Below are positions 6,727 to 12,670 of a stretch of 13,091 nt of DNA, piece by piece. Under the pieces are notes generated by a model, which saw only the letters and a program-made list of their open reading frames with translations, did not search any database and had not been told where the DNA came from. The DNA comes from BS750m-G28 sp035527235. GTDB lineage: Archaea; Thermoproteota; Bathyarchaeia; TCS64. The stretch lies in contig DATLAV010000206.1 of NCBI GenBank assembly GCA_035527235.1, positions 1 to 13,091 on the forward strand, in the 5' to 3' direction. The position numbers and the translations under genes were made by a program. How positions within the stretch are numbered: the first letter of the stretch is position 1; the number at the start of each line of letters is the position of its first letter.

Positions 6727-7215
6727 TTGGATCTATCAGATATTATCAAAGGTTTTCCCCTGGGAGACGCCCTCCTGATCGCCCTCGTAGTTGTGACCCT
6801 GCTCGTCCTTGTCTTATTTTTCAGGGTCCTCGGGAGATCCGGTAAAGGCGAGGTGAGGACGTCTTCGGAAGTTCTGTACGAGGAGCCCGTAGAGGCCCCA
6901 CCCTCTGAAGAATCCGTCGAAGAGCCCGAGACCGCAGAGGAAGAAATTGAGATTGAGGAGCCCGTGGAACACGAGCCAGAATTAACGGATATGGAGCCCG
7001 AGGTGATAGAGCCAAAGGAGGAGCCGGAGATAAGGCCCATCACAGCGGAGATCGAGATCAAATCCGTGGAGGAGCCCGGCGAGGAGATACGCCCCCTCCT
7101 CGAGGAGGAATCTGACGACCGCTGCCAGTACTGCTCCGTCTTCCTGGACCTCGGCACGGCCGTCTGCCCCAACTGCGGAAGGCCCCTCGACGCCCGCATA
7201 ACGCCTAAGGCTTAA
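6727..7215 (+). CDS. Membrane-anchored protein with acidic linker and C-terminal zinc ribbon
   Basis: A 162-residue protein from a TTG at 6727. The frame is open further upstream, but the TATA-like box just before this codon and the lack of protein-like sequence upstream favour it. Residues 13-33 (ALLIALVVVTLLVLVLFF) are one transmembrane helix followed by basic residues, so the remainder should face the cytosol. Residues ~48-130 are a low-complexity acidic linker with repeated EEP motifs. The C-terminus carries CQYC (133-136) and CPNC (147-150), a four-cysteine zinc ribbon of the zinc-ribbon_2 type. The design suggests a tethered protein- or nucleic-acid-binding module. It overlaps the convergent MFS gene by four bases at the stop codons. 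Function is unknown; the small helical protein upstream is a possible partner. Confidence 0.75.
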   Translation: MDLSDIIKGFPLGDALLIALVVVTLLVLVLFFRVLGRSGKGEVRTSSEVLYEEPVEAPPSEESVEEPETAEEEIEIEEPVEHEPELTDMEPEVIEPKEEPEIRPITAEIEIKSVEEPGEEIRPLLEEESDDRCQYCSVFLDLGTAVCPNCGRPLDARITPKA

Positions 7216-8390
7216 GCCCGGGACCGCCTACCCAGCACCGCTATCAGCGCCACCGTCGGGACGATTATCGCCAAGGTGACAGGGAAGATGACTCCAGTCC
7301 CCCTGCCTTCGATCAGGACGGAGGTGGCCGTGGGGACGACCGCCCCGACGAGGTTTACTGCGACGAAGTTGATGCTGAAGGATAGGCTCCTGTACCTGGG
7401 GTCGCTGTCGGCGGCGATCATGGAGTTCAGCAGGGGCATGAAGGCGGCCTGGAGGCACCTGTACAGGCCGTAGGCGGCCGCCAGCGCCCATAGGGTTGCC
7501 ATGGAGGGGAACGCAACCACTAGGCCGCCGATGAGGAACATCACCACAATCCCCATCCTGTACCTGCCAAACCGGTCGCCTGCGAAGCCCCCTGCGAAGG
7601 AGCCGACGAGACCGGTGAGGGGCGCCAGGCCCGCGATGATGCTGACGAGGCTGTAGGACATCCCCCTCTCGATGGTGAAGTACACCGGGATGAAGGTGAC
7701 GAGGACGTTGGAGGCCGCCTCGGCGAGGACGGACATCGAGACGACGGTCACGAAGCCCAGGGTCAGAATCGACCTCAGGTCACGTCTCAGGTCCGAGGCC
7801 TCTCCGCCGCCACCTTCCGCCGCCCCCAGCCTCCTCCTCCCGTAGGCGTAGGAGACGACGGCTGTGAGGAGGGTCAGGGGGCCCCAGACGTAGAAGGTGG
7901 ACCTCCAGCCCCAGGAGGGCATCATCGCCCCCAGGAGCAGCGGCCCCGCGGCGAAGCCAAGGCTGGCGCCGGCGTTGTGCACCCCCATGGCGAGGCTCAT
8001 CCTCCGCGGGTCGAACTCGCTGGCCAGCTTGAGGCTGGGCGGGTGGTAGAGGGTCGACCCCAGGGAGAGGAGGACGAAACCCAGCAGGATGAGGGGAAAG
8101 CCCCCGGAGAAGGGGATCATGAGGGCGCCGACCGCCGTCACGGCGAAACTCGCCGTCAGGATCAGCGTCGGATGCCTGTCGGCGACGAGGCCAGCGGGGA
8201 GGTACGTGACGACGTTCACGAGCCGGGGGATGGAGGCCAGGAGGCTCACCTGGACGAGGCTGATGCCCAGCTCCTCCCTGAGGGGGAGCAGGAGAACGGG
8301 CAGGAGCTGGGTGTAGACGTGGATCATGAAGTGGGTCGAAGCGAGGAACGCGAGGAGCCCGCCACCCTGAGAGTTTGTGCCGTCCGTCAT
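7212..8390 (-). CDS. Major facilitator superfamily transporter
   Basis: A 392-residue polytopic membrane protein with about 11-12 hydrophobic helices in two halves, separated by a charged central loop (GRRRLGAAEGGGGEASDLRR, residues ~185-204). The loop between helices 2 and 3 (GLVADRHP) and its counterpart in the second half (GGFAGDRFGRYRMG) are the MFS signature. The segment STLYHPPSLKLASEF followed by GVHNAGASLGFAAGPLLLG recalls the fosmidomycin-resistance/Fsr-like branch, but substrate cannot be inferred from that. Start is an ATG at 8390 with a GAGGGGG element 8 nt upstream; a TTAA box is about 84 nt upstream. It is the last gene of the minus-strand block with GH4, PIG-L, amidohydrolase and CMD genes, so uptake or efflux of their substrate or product is plausible. 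Its stop overlaps that of the convergent zinc-ribbon gene. Confidence 0.92.
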   Translation of the reverse strand: MTDGTNSQGGGLLAFLASTHFMIHVYTQLLPVLLLPLREELGISLVQVSLLASIPRLVNVVTYLPAGLVADRHPTLILTASFAVTAVGALMIPFSGGFPLILLGFVLLSLGSTLYHPPSLKLASEFDPRRMSLAMGVHNAGASLGFAAGPLLLGAMMPSWGWRSTFYVWGPLTLLTAVVSYAYGRRRLGAAEGGGGEASDLRRDLRSILTLGFVTVVSMSVLAEAASNVLVTFIPVYFTIERGMSYSLVSIIAGLAPLTGLVGSFAGGFAGDRFGRYRMGIVVMFLIGGLVVAFPSMATLWALAAAYGLYRCLQAAFMPLLNSMIAADSDPRYRSLSFSINFVAVNLVGAVVPTATSVLIEGRGTGVIFPVTLAIIVPTVALIAVLGRRSRA

Positions 8391-8468
8391 GTCGGAGCCC
8401 CCTCGACCCGCGATGACGCCAAGGAGTATGGGGGGATCCTCGGCGGGTCAACCAGCCGGTCGCAGTAC

Positions 8469-8478
8469 GAGGTTAAGC
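8469..8478 (-). promoter_or_regulatory. Possible TATA box for the MFS gene
   Basis: The minus strand reads TGCTTAACCT about 84 nt before the ATG at 8390, leaving a leader of about 55-60 nt. This is longer than for the other genes and fits the presence of a GAGGGGG ribosome-binding element. The rest of this 130-bp interval shows only the T-run after the CMD gene. Confidence 0.3.
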
Positions 8479-8510
8479 AACATCAATCCTCGCTAATGAT
8501 ATTATCGATG

Positions 8511-8520
8511 AAAAAAAGGC
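8511..8520 (-). terminator. T7 run immediately after the CMD gene
   Basis: The minus strand continues from the TAG stop as GCC then seven T residues and C. A T-run directly after the stop is the typical archaeal intrinsic terminator. It suggests that the CMD transcript ends here and that the MFS gene has its own promoter. Confidence 0.55.
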
Positions 8521-8895
8521 CTACAGAATGCTCTTGAGGCCGGGGTCTCCCTTCTCCAGCTCTCGGCACTCGTCCATAGTCTCCACCGCCTTCCTGATGT
8601 GGGGGATGGTGATGGAGCCGCCGACGACGAGGGCGACGTTGAGGGCCTCCAGGAGCTCCTCGTCGCTGACGCCCAGCTGGATGCACCTGACGATGTGGTA
8701 GGTGACGCAGTCGTTGCACCTGAGCACCATCGACGTCGCGAGGCCGAGGAGCTCCTTCGTTCTCTCGTCTAGGGCGCCCTCCTCGTAGGCCCGGCTGTCC
8801 AGGGCCCAGAACCGCTTCATGCCGAGGTTGCCGCTGTCGATGATCCTCTCGTTCATCCTCTTCCTGTACTCGTTGAACTCCTTCAGGTCCACCAA
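8521..8895 (-). CDS. Carboxymuconolactone decarboxylase / AhpD-like protein
   Basis: A 124-residue all-helical protein of the CMD family (PF02627). The core is KELLGLATSMVLRCNDCVTYHI, with the CxxCxxxH motif at C60, C63 and H67. In AhpD this triad is a thiol redox centre with peroxidase activity, so a disulfide-reductase or peroxide-protective role is more likely than true lactone decarboxylation. Further family features are the ALDERT and GVSDEELLEALNVALVVGG segments. Length is typical for single-domain members. The start is a TTG at 8895 or the next codon, a GTG at 8892; neither has a good Shine-Dalgarno site, but a TATA-like CCTTTTAGG is centred 34 nt upstream. It lies between the amidohydrolase and MFS genes and ends in a T-run. 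The physiological substrate is unknown. Confidence 0.9.
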   Translation of the reverse strand: MVDLKEFNEYRKRMNERIIDSGNLGMKRFWALDSRAYEEGALDERTKELLGLATSMVLRCNDCVTYHIVRCIQLGVSDEELLEALNVALVVGGSITIPHIRKAVETMDECRELEKGDPGLKSIL

Positions 8896-8924
8896 TGTGA
8901 TCCGGAATCTAGTCGGAGGCGAGA

Positions 8925-8933
8925 CCTAAAAGG
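8925..8933 (-). promoter_or_regulatory. TATA-like box / T-run between amidohydrolase and CMD genes
   Basis: The minus strand reads CCTTTTAGG, centred about 34 nt before the TTG at 8895 and less than 30 nt after the amidohydrolase stop. It may serve as the CMD promoter, with a leader of about 9 nt. The short T-run is weak as a terminator. Confidence 0.35.
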
Positions 8934-8949
8934 TTCTTGCTGTGATCGA

Positions 8950-9804
8950 CTAGGGAAGTAGAGGTGCCACGTTCCTGTCCAGCATCGCCTGGAGCGCCTC
9001 CTCCGGTATCATGAGGTCGGGGTGGGCGGCATACCGGTTCACGGACATCAACATGTCGATGTAAGGCCTCTGCCGGACGCCGGGGTAGTCTGTGCCGAAG
9101 ACCAGCTTATTCATCACCCCCAGGTTCAGCGCCGTTAGCAGGTCCCTCCAGAGCATGTAGACGTAGCTCGGATGGTTGACGTCGCCGTAGGGCCAGCTCA
9201 CGTCGCACCAGACGTTCCTGTGCTTCCTGGCGACGTAGAGGGTCTCGTCTACCCTGGGGTAGCCGAGATGGGCTAGGACGATCTTGAGCTCGGGGAAGGA
9301 GAGGGCTACCTCGTCGATGAGCGCGGGGTCCGAGTGCCTCAGGAGGTCCCCGGGAGACGGCATCCCTGCATGGTGGAACATAATGGGCATGCCGATGCTC
9401 GACGCCGCCTCGTAGACGGGAAAAGCCTTTGGGTCGTTCACCTCATAGCCGTGGGTGGTAGGGTAGAGCTTAAGGCCGAAGAGGCCGAGTTCATCCCTCT
9501 GCCTGAGCACTTCCTCGGCGGCCCCATCCTTGAGGGGGTGAACGCACCCGAAGCCGATGAGCCTGTCGGGAGCCCGGCTGACGAATGCTGAGACCTGTTC
9601 AGGGGTGGTGCGCCCGTCAGATAGGACTACGGCCTTGTCGACCCCCGCCTCGTCCAGGTCGGCCAGGAACTCCTCCAGGGTAACGGAGACGACGGTGGGA
9701 TGCTCGATGTCCGCGTACTCGGTTATCGAGATGTGGCAGTGATAGTCGACCTTTGGAGAAGCTCCCTGCACTCTCTTCCTCTCCGCCTGCAGTGAGAATG
9801 ACAC
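8950..9804 (-). CDS. Amidohydrolase family (Amidohydro_2) metal-dependent hydrolase
   Basis: A 284-residue TIM-barrel hydrolase of the Amidohydro_2 family (PF04909), related to ACMSD-type decarboxylases and lactonases. Metal and active-site signatures in order are VDYHCHI (H22, H24), GFGCVHP (84-90), FGLKLYP (109-115), MFHHAG (142-147), IVLAHLG (175-181) and VFGTDYPG (235-242, with D239 in the position of the conserved catalytic Asp). The GTG at 9804 is used because a TTAAG box lies about 35 nt upstream. A GTG at 9771, preceded by GGAGAGGAAG, would remove 11 residues and is a real alternative. It is 62 bp downstream of the PIG-L gene. Substrate is unknown; a cyclic amide, lactone or carboxylate made by the neighbouring enzymes is possible. 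Confidence 0.9.
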   Translation of the reverse strand: MSFSLQAERKRVQGASPKVDYHCHISITEYADIEHPTVVSVTLEEFLADLDEAGVDKAVVLSDGRTTPEQVSAFVSRAPDRLIGFGCVHPLKDGAAEEVLRQRDELGLFGLKLYPTTHGYEVNDPKAFPVYEAASSIGMPIMFHHAGMPSPGDLLRHSDPALIDEVALSFPELKIVLAHLGYPRVDETLYVARKHRNVWCDVSWPYGDVNHPSYVYMLWRDLLTALNLGVMNKLVFGTDYPGVRQRPYIDMLMSVNRYAAHPDLMIPEEALQAMLDRNVAPLLP

Positions 9805-9834
9805 GTTTGAGACAGAACTAATTTAATCTCCAGT

Positions 9835-9844
9835 ACCTTAAGCG
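9835..9844 (-). promoter_or_regulatory. TATA-like box for the amidohydrolase gene
   Basis: The minus strand reads CGCTTAAGGT, centred about 35 nt before the GTG at 9804. A second AT-rich run (GATTAAATTAG, 9818-9828) lies closer and would instead suit the internal GTG at 9771. Both starts therefore remain open. Confidence 0.35.
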
Positions 9845-9866
9845 TTTTGAGGTCGCCCGCCGATGC

Positions 9867-10583
9867 TCAGCGGACGGTGGGGAAGAAGTCGAGGGCCCTC
9901 TTCCTCCCGTACTGAGACATGAAGGCCTCGGCGTACTCGACCCCAGACTCCAGACCGTACTGGCGGGCCCTGTGGAGCATCCTCACCCTTATCTCCTCGA
10001 GGGGGCGAGTGCTGTCGTCCTCGTCGATGTCCCACTTCACCCACTGGCTCCGGTGCTGGGCGAACGCCTCCATCTTGACGTCCATGTACTCCGAGACGTC
10101 AATGTAGACATCCTTCTCCACGGGGACCATGGGCGAACCGAAGAAGTAGATATCCGGCACCGGCCTGTGCGCCGGGTACCTAGTCTCCAGCAGGGGGAGG
10201 CAGGCCTTGAAGCAAGCCTCGGTCGCAGCCTGGCCGACCCTCTTATGGTCGTCCCTCCAGACCATAGGGTGGAACGTGAGGACTATGTCGGGCTTCAGGT
10301 TCCTGACGACGTCGACGAGTTCCTCCTTGAGGGCGTCCCCGGCGGGGACGTCGGCGTCCTTGTAGTCGAGGAAGATGACCTCGGCCCCCAGAATCTTCGC
10401 CGCGCTCTCCATCTCCTTCGTCCTGATCCGTTCGAGCTCCTCGCTCGGTATCTCCCAGTGGCCCCTCCCGCCCCTCGTCGTCATCACGATGGTCGCCTCG
10501 TGGCCGTTGGCGGTGTACTTGGCGATGGTGCCGCTGGACGAGGTCTCGTCGTCGGGGTGGGCCCCTATGAACACTAGATGCAT
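9867..10583 (-). CDS. PIG-L / LmbE family zinc deacetylase
   Basis: A 238-residue member of the PIG-L/LmbE family (PF02585), zinc enzymes that remove acetyl groups from N-acetylglucosamine-containing substrates or related amides. The hallmark AHPDDE is at residues 8-13, at the end of the first beta strand as expected. The distal metal motif is the HPMVWRDDH stretch (105-113). The C-terminal part (VYIDVSEYMDVKMEAFAQHRSQ) matches the family's usual ending. The ATG at 10583 is chosen because GGAGG lies 7 nt upstream, inside the end of the GH4 gene. A TTG at 10589 would put that site too close. Start and GH4 stop are 2 nt apart, implying translational coupling. The likely substrate is an acetylated sugar or glycoside handled together with the GH4 enzyme; this is inferred. 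Confidence 0.93.
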   Translation of the reverse strand: MHLVFIGAHPDDETSSSGTIAKYTANGHEATIVMTTRGGRGHWEIPSEELERIRTKEMESAAKILGAEVIFLDYKDADVPAGDALKEELVDVVRNLKPDIVLTFHPMVWRDDHKRVGQAATEACFKACLPLLETRYPAHRPVPDIYFFGSPMVPVEKDVYIDVSEYMDVKMEAFAQHRSQWVKWDIDEDDSTRPLEEIRVRMLHRARQYGLESGVEYAEAFMSQYGRKRALDFFPTVR

Positions 10584-10585
10584 CT

Positions 10586-11869
10586 TCAACCCTCCATGAA
10601 CTGGGGGAGGAGATCGGCGTGGATCTCCATAAGCTCTTCGAACGCCCTCCTCCCGGCGTCCAGGTCCTGGACCACGGGGTCAGCGAGTACCGCCTGGAGG
10701 GCGAGGTCCCTGTCGCCGTTCACCGCCGCCTCCACCGCCAGGTCCTGGACCATGATCTGGATGTTGCAGAGGGCAGCGAGGCCGTCGGGGAGGTCGCCGA
10801 CCTGGATGGGGTGGACGCCGCTCCCGTCGACCACCGCTGGGCTCTCCACGATAGCCCCCTCGATGAGGTTGCCCACCTGCCCCTCGTTGGGGAGGTTCAC
10901 CTGGTACTCCAGGTGGCGACTGTTGGAGACGATCCCGGCGATGATGTGCATCACCCTCTCGCCCGAAAGCCTCCCCTTTACGTCCAGGGGCTCCTCGCCG
11001 TCGATGATGCGTTTCACCTTTACCCACTTGGCGTTGCCCGACTCCTCCATCCTGTCGATCCAGTTGAATCCCCGATCCTCCTCGGGGCAGACCTCCCAGG
11101 CGTAGGCGAGGTACTCCCCCATGTGGTTGTCGTCGGTGGAGGGGTAGAGGCCGAACCTGTCGTACATCGCCCTGCAGAGGGGCTGGAAGCCTGGCTCAGC
11201 CCTCCCGAGGGCATCGTCGAGGAGGGGGTAGGCGTCGTCCCCGTTGGTGAGCCTGAGCTCCAGGAACCAGCTGAAGTGGTTGAGGCCGGCGGAGACGCAG
11301 TCCAGCAGGCTCGCGGGGACACCCACCCTGCCGGAGAGGCGCTGCATCTGGTGCTCTACCTCGTGGCAGAGGCCGACGACGCTGACGTCGGTGTACCTCT
11401 CGATGGCGAGGCAGAGGCGTGGGACGGGGTTCGTATAGCTGAGCATTAGCGCGTCTGGGCAGAGGTCCTCCATGTCGCTGCAGATGGCGAGGATGGAGGG
11501 GACGTTCCTCATCGTGTGGAAGAGGCCGCCCGGGCCGCCGTTCTCCCCGATCACCTGCTTGATGCCGTACTTGAACGGGACCTCCCAGTCCCTCCTCCAC
11601 CTGTTCATTCTGTCAACGGCGATGGAGAGCACCACGAAGTCGGCCCCCGCCAATGCGTCGGGCCTGTCGACGGTCCACTCGAGCTCGATCTCTGAGCCCG
11701 TCTCGTCCACGATCCTCCTGGCGAGGGAGCCCATGGTCTCGAGCCTCCCCGGGTCGATGTCGTGGAGCACAAGGTTACACCCGCGGAGGGCCTCGATGTT
11801 GGATGCGTCTAGGACGGAGTTGTACCCGAACTCACTGCTCCCCGCCCCGATGAGAACGATGCGAGCCAT
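10586..11869 (-). CDS. Glycoside hydrolase family 4 (NAD- and metal-dependent glycosidase)
   Basis: A 427-residue GH4 enzyme. This family cleaves glycosides through transient oxidation at C3, using NAD and a divalent metal (usually manganese). The Rossmann loop is IGAGSSEF (7-14). Further signatures are SYTNPV (144-149), GLCHE with the metal-ligand cysteine C168 and H169, GLNHFSW with metal-ligand H198, and the late LPNEGQVGNLIEGAIVE region. The CH after Gly-Leu is, as I recall, the pattern of GH4 members acting on non-phosphorylated sugars (alpha-glucosidase, alpha-galactosidase and glucuronidase types) rather than 6-phospho-glycosides; substrate is still inferred. The ATG at 11869 fits the family N-terminus (MARIVLIGAGS); a GTG three codons upstream is less likely. 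No signal peptide, so cytosolic. It leads the block and is coupled to the PIG-L gene. Confidence 0.95.
   Translation of the reverse strand: MARIVLIGAGSSEFGYNSVLDASNIEALRGCNLVLHDIDPGRLETMGSLARRIVDETGSEIELEWTVDRPDALAGADFVVLSIAVDRMNRWRRDWEVPFKYGIKQVIGENGGPGGLFHTMRNVPSILAICSDMEDLCPDALMLSYTNPVPRLCLAIERYTDVSVVGLCHEVEHQMQRLSGRVGVPASLLDCVSAGLNHFSWFLELRLTNGDDAYPLLDDALGRAEPGFQPLCRAMYDRFGLYPSTDDNHMGEYLAYAWEVCPEEDRGFNWIDRMEESGNAKWVKVKRIIDGEEPLDVKGRLSGERVMHIIAGIVSNSRHLEYQVNLPNEGQVGNLIEGAIVESPAVVDGSGVHPIQVGDLPDGLAALCNIQIMVQDLAVEAAVNGDRDLALQAVLADPVVQDLDAGRRAFEELMEIHADLLPQFMEG
10590..10595 (-). promoter_or_regulatory. Shine-Dalgarno site inside the GH4 gene for the PIG-L gene
   Basis: The minus strand reads GGAGGG within the last codons of the GH4 gene, 7 nt before the ATG at 10583. 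It decides the PIG-L start and indicates coupled translation of the two proteins. Confidence 0.65.
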
Positions 11870-11893
11870 GAAAATCACTTATAACGATGATCT

Positions 11894-11902
11894 CAATAAA
11901 AC
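11894..11902 (-). promoter_or_regulatory. TATA-like box for the GH4 - PIG-L operon
   Basis: The minus strand reads GTTTTATTG, centred about 29 nt before the ATG at 11869, which predicts a nearly leaderless transcript. A second AT-rich element (CATTATACTT) lies further upstream in the same divergent intergenic region. Confidence 0.4.
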
Positions 11903-11922
11903 TGTTGCAAAGTATAATGTCG

Positions 11923-11946
11923 CTCAGATCCACCGCTCTGAGTGGA
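11923..11946. repeat. Two interlocked inverted repeats between divergent promoters
   Basis: CTCAGA (11923-11928) pairs with TCTGAG (11937-11942). An overlapping TCCAC (11929-11933) pairs with GTGGA (11942-11946). The element lies between the minus-strand GH4 promoter and the plus-strand GNAT promoter, so it is well placed as an operator for one or both. The arms are short, so chance cannot be excluded. Confidence 0.35.
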
Positions 11947-11975
11947 GGCATTTGTGCCCTTTGTGAATGTAAGAA

Positions 11976-11983
11976 TAATTATA
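11976..11983 (+). promoter_or_regulatory. TATA box for the first GNAT gene
   Basis: AATTATAA lies centred about 38 nt before the ATG at 12018, giving a predicted leader of about 13 nt. The whole interval from 11879 to 12017 is AT-rich and holds divergent promoters but no gene. Confidence 0.5.
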
Positions 11984-12017
11984 ACATTGGAAAAGGTTAG
12001 GAGTTTCTAGGTTTCCC

Positions 12018-12593
12018 ATGGCTGATACAACACCCTCTTTTCTAGAGTCGGTGAGGGAAGCGGAGAAGAGACTGAGCCGAGTGCTAAATGGACGATGCGA
12101 GATTGCGGTCCATCACGGGCTAGATGAAAATTTAATGAAAGTTGTCCAGACTATAGATCATGAAAAATTCAGACAGGAACTCTGGTACAGCCGCGATGAG
12201 TTTGATTCCAGGAGGAAGAAGCGTGGATTCCTATGTCTGGTAGCGAGCCTCGATGGTAGAGCGATAGCCTTCGACTACGGGTACGAAGATGAAGAAGAAG
12301 GCACCTACTATTCGGACACCACGGCGACCCTCATCGAGGGAAAGAGGGTGGGCAGCACTCTGTTTTCGCTGGAGATTATCCATTCATATCAGCAGGGTTA
12401 CAGGTATACGAAACTTTCAACGGAGGAGGTGGACGAGAAAGGGAGGCCCTTGACGCTCATCTGGGGTAGGCTCGGTTTTAGGACGGTGTCCAAGGATAGT
12501 TCGGAAGGCGTGGAGATGAGGCTCACCCATACCCCTCAACGGATAAGATCGTTGTATGAAAATTACATCTCAGATAATCAACCATCTGAGTAG
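12018..12593 (+). CDS. GNAT-like N-acetyltransferase
   Basis: A 191-residue protein with the order of GNAT elements. The N-terminal helix region covers residues ~1-55 (VQTIDHEKFRQELWYSRDEF nearby). The central strands include FLCLVASLDGRAIAFDYGYE (71-90). A motif-A-like segment LIEGKRVGSTLFSLEI (105-120) should bind the acetyl-CoA pyrophosphate, and RPLTLIWGRLGFRTV (143-157) matches the usual end of GNAT motif B. Motif A is imperfect (GKRVGS rather than RxxGxG/A), so family membership is probable but not certain. The ATG at 12018 lies 38 nt after a TATA box. Base use is more AT-rich than in the minus-strand blocks, hinting at a separate origin. A second acetyltransferase-like gene follows on the same strand. 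Acceptor unknown. Confidence 0.7.
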   Translation: MADTTPSFLESVREAEKRLSRVLNGRCEIAVHHGLDENLMKVVQTIDHEKFRQELWYSRDEFDSRRKKRGFLCLVASLDGRAIAFDYGYEDEEEGTYYSDTTATLIEGKRVGSTLFSLEIIHSYQQGYRYTKLSTEEVDEKGRPLTLIWGRLGFRTVSKDSSEGVEMRLTHTPQRIRSLYENYISDNQPSE

Positions 12594-12604
12594 TCATCGA
12601 TGCA

Positions 12605-12621
12605 AGGGCCTCTGGGGCCCT
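12605..12621 (+). terminator. Hairpin AGGGCC...GGCCCT after the first GNAT gene
   Basis: AGGGCC, a 5-nt spacer and GGCCCT form a perfect 6-bp stem just after the stop at 12593, followed by CTTTC. It may stop the first GNAT transcript, but the T-run is short. The remaining bases to 12670 hold a TATA-like element only. Confidence 0.3.
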
Positions 12622-12634
12622 CTTTCGGAGTAAC

Positions 12635-12643
12635 GATTTATTA
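12635..12643 (+). promoter_or_regulatory. TATA-like box for the second GNAT gene
   Basis: GATTTATTA lies centred about 32 nt before the TTG at 12671, predicting a leader of about 6 nt. No Shine-Dalgarno sequence is seen before this start, which fits short-leader initiation. Confidence 0.35.
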
Positions 12644-12670
12644 TTTCCAAGCCTATTAAATCGTGATTAC

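Noticed and set aside
6339..7199. Minus-strand open frame of 286 codons opposite the two small plus-strand genes
   Set aside because: Its Ser/Ile/Gly-rich repeats are the complement of the EEP-rich linker. The plus-strand reading has a membrane helix and a zinc ribbon, which the minus reading lacks.
10619..11449. Plus-strand open frame of 276 codons inside the GH4 gene
   Set aside because: The opposite strand carries all GH4 signatures. This frame has no motif and a biased Val/His/Pro composition.
11879..12017. Possible tRNA or small RNA gene suggested by the inverted repeats
   Set aside because: No cloverleaf, no conserved T-arm sequence and no CCA-proximal acceptor stem can be formed. The repeats fit a promoter region better.
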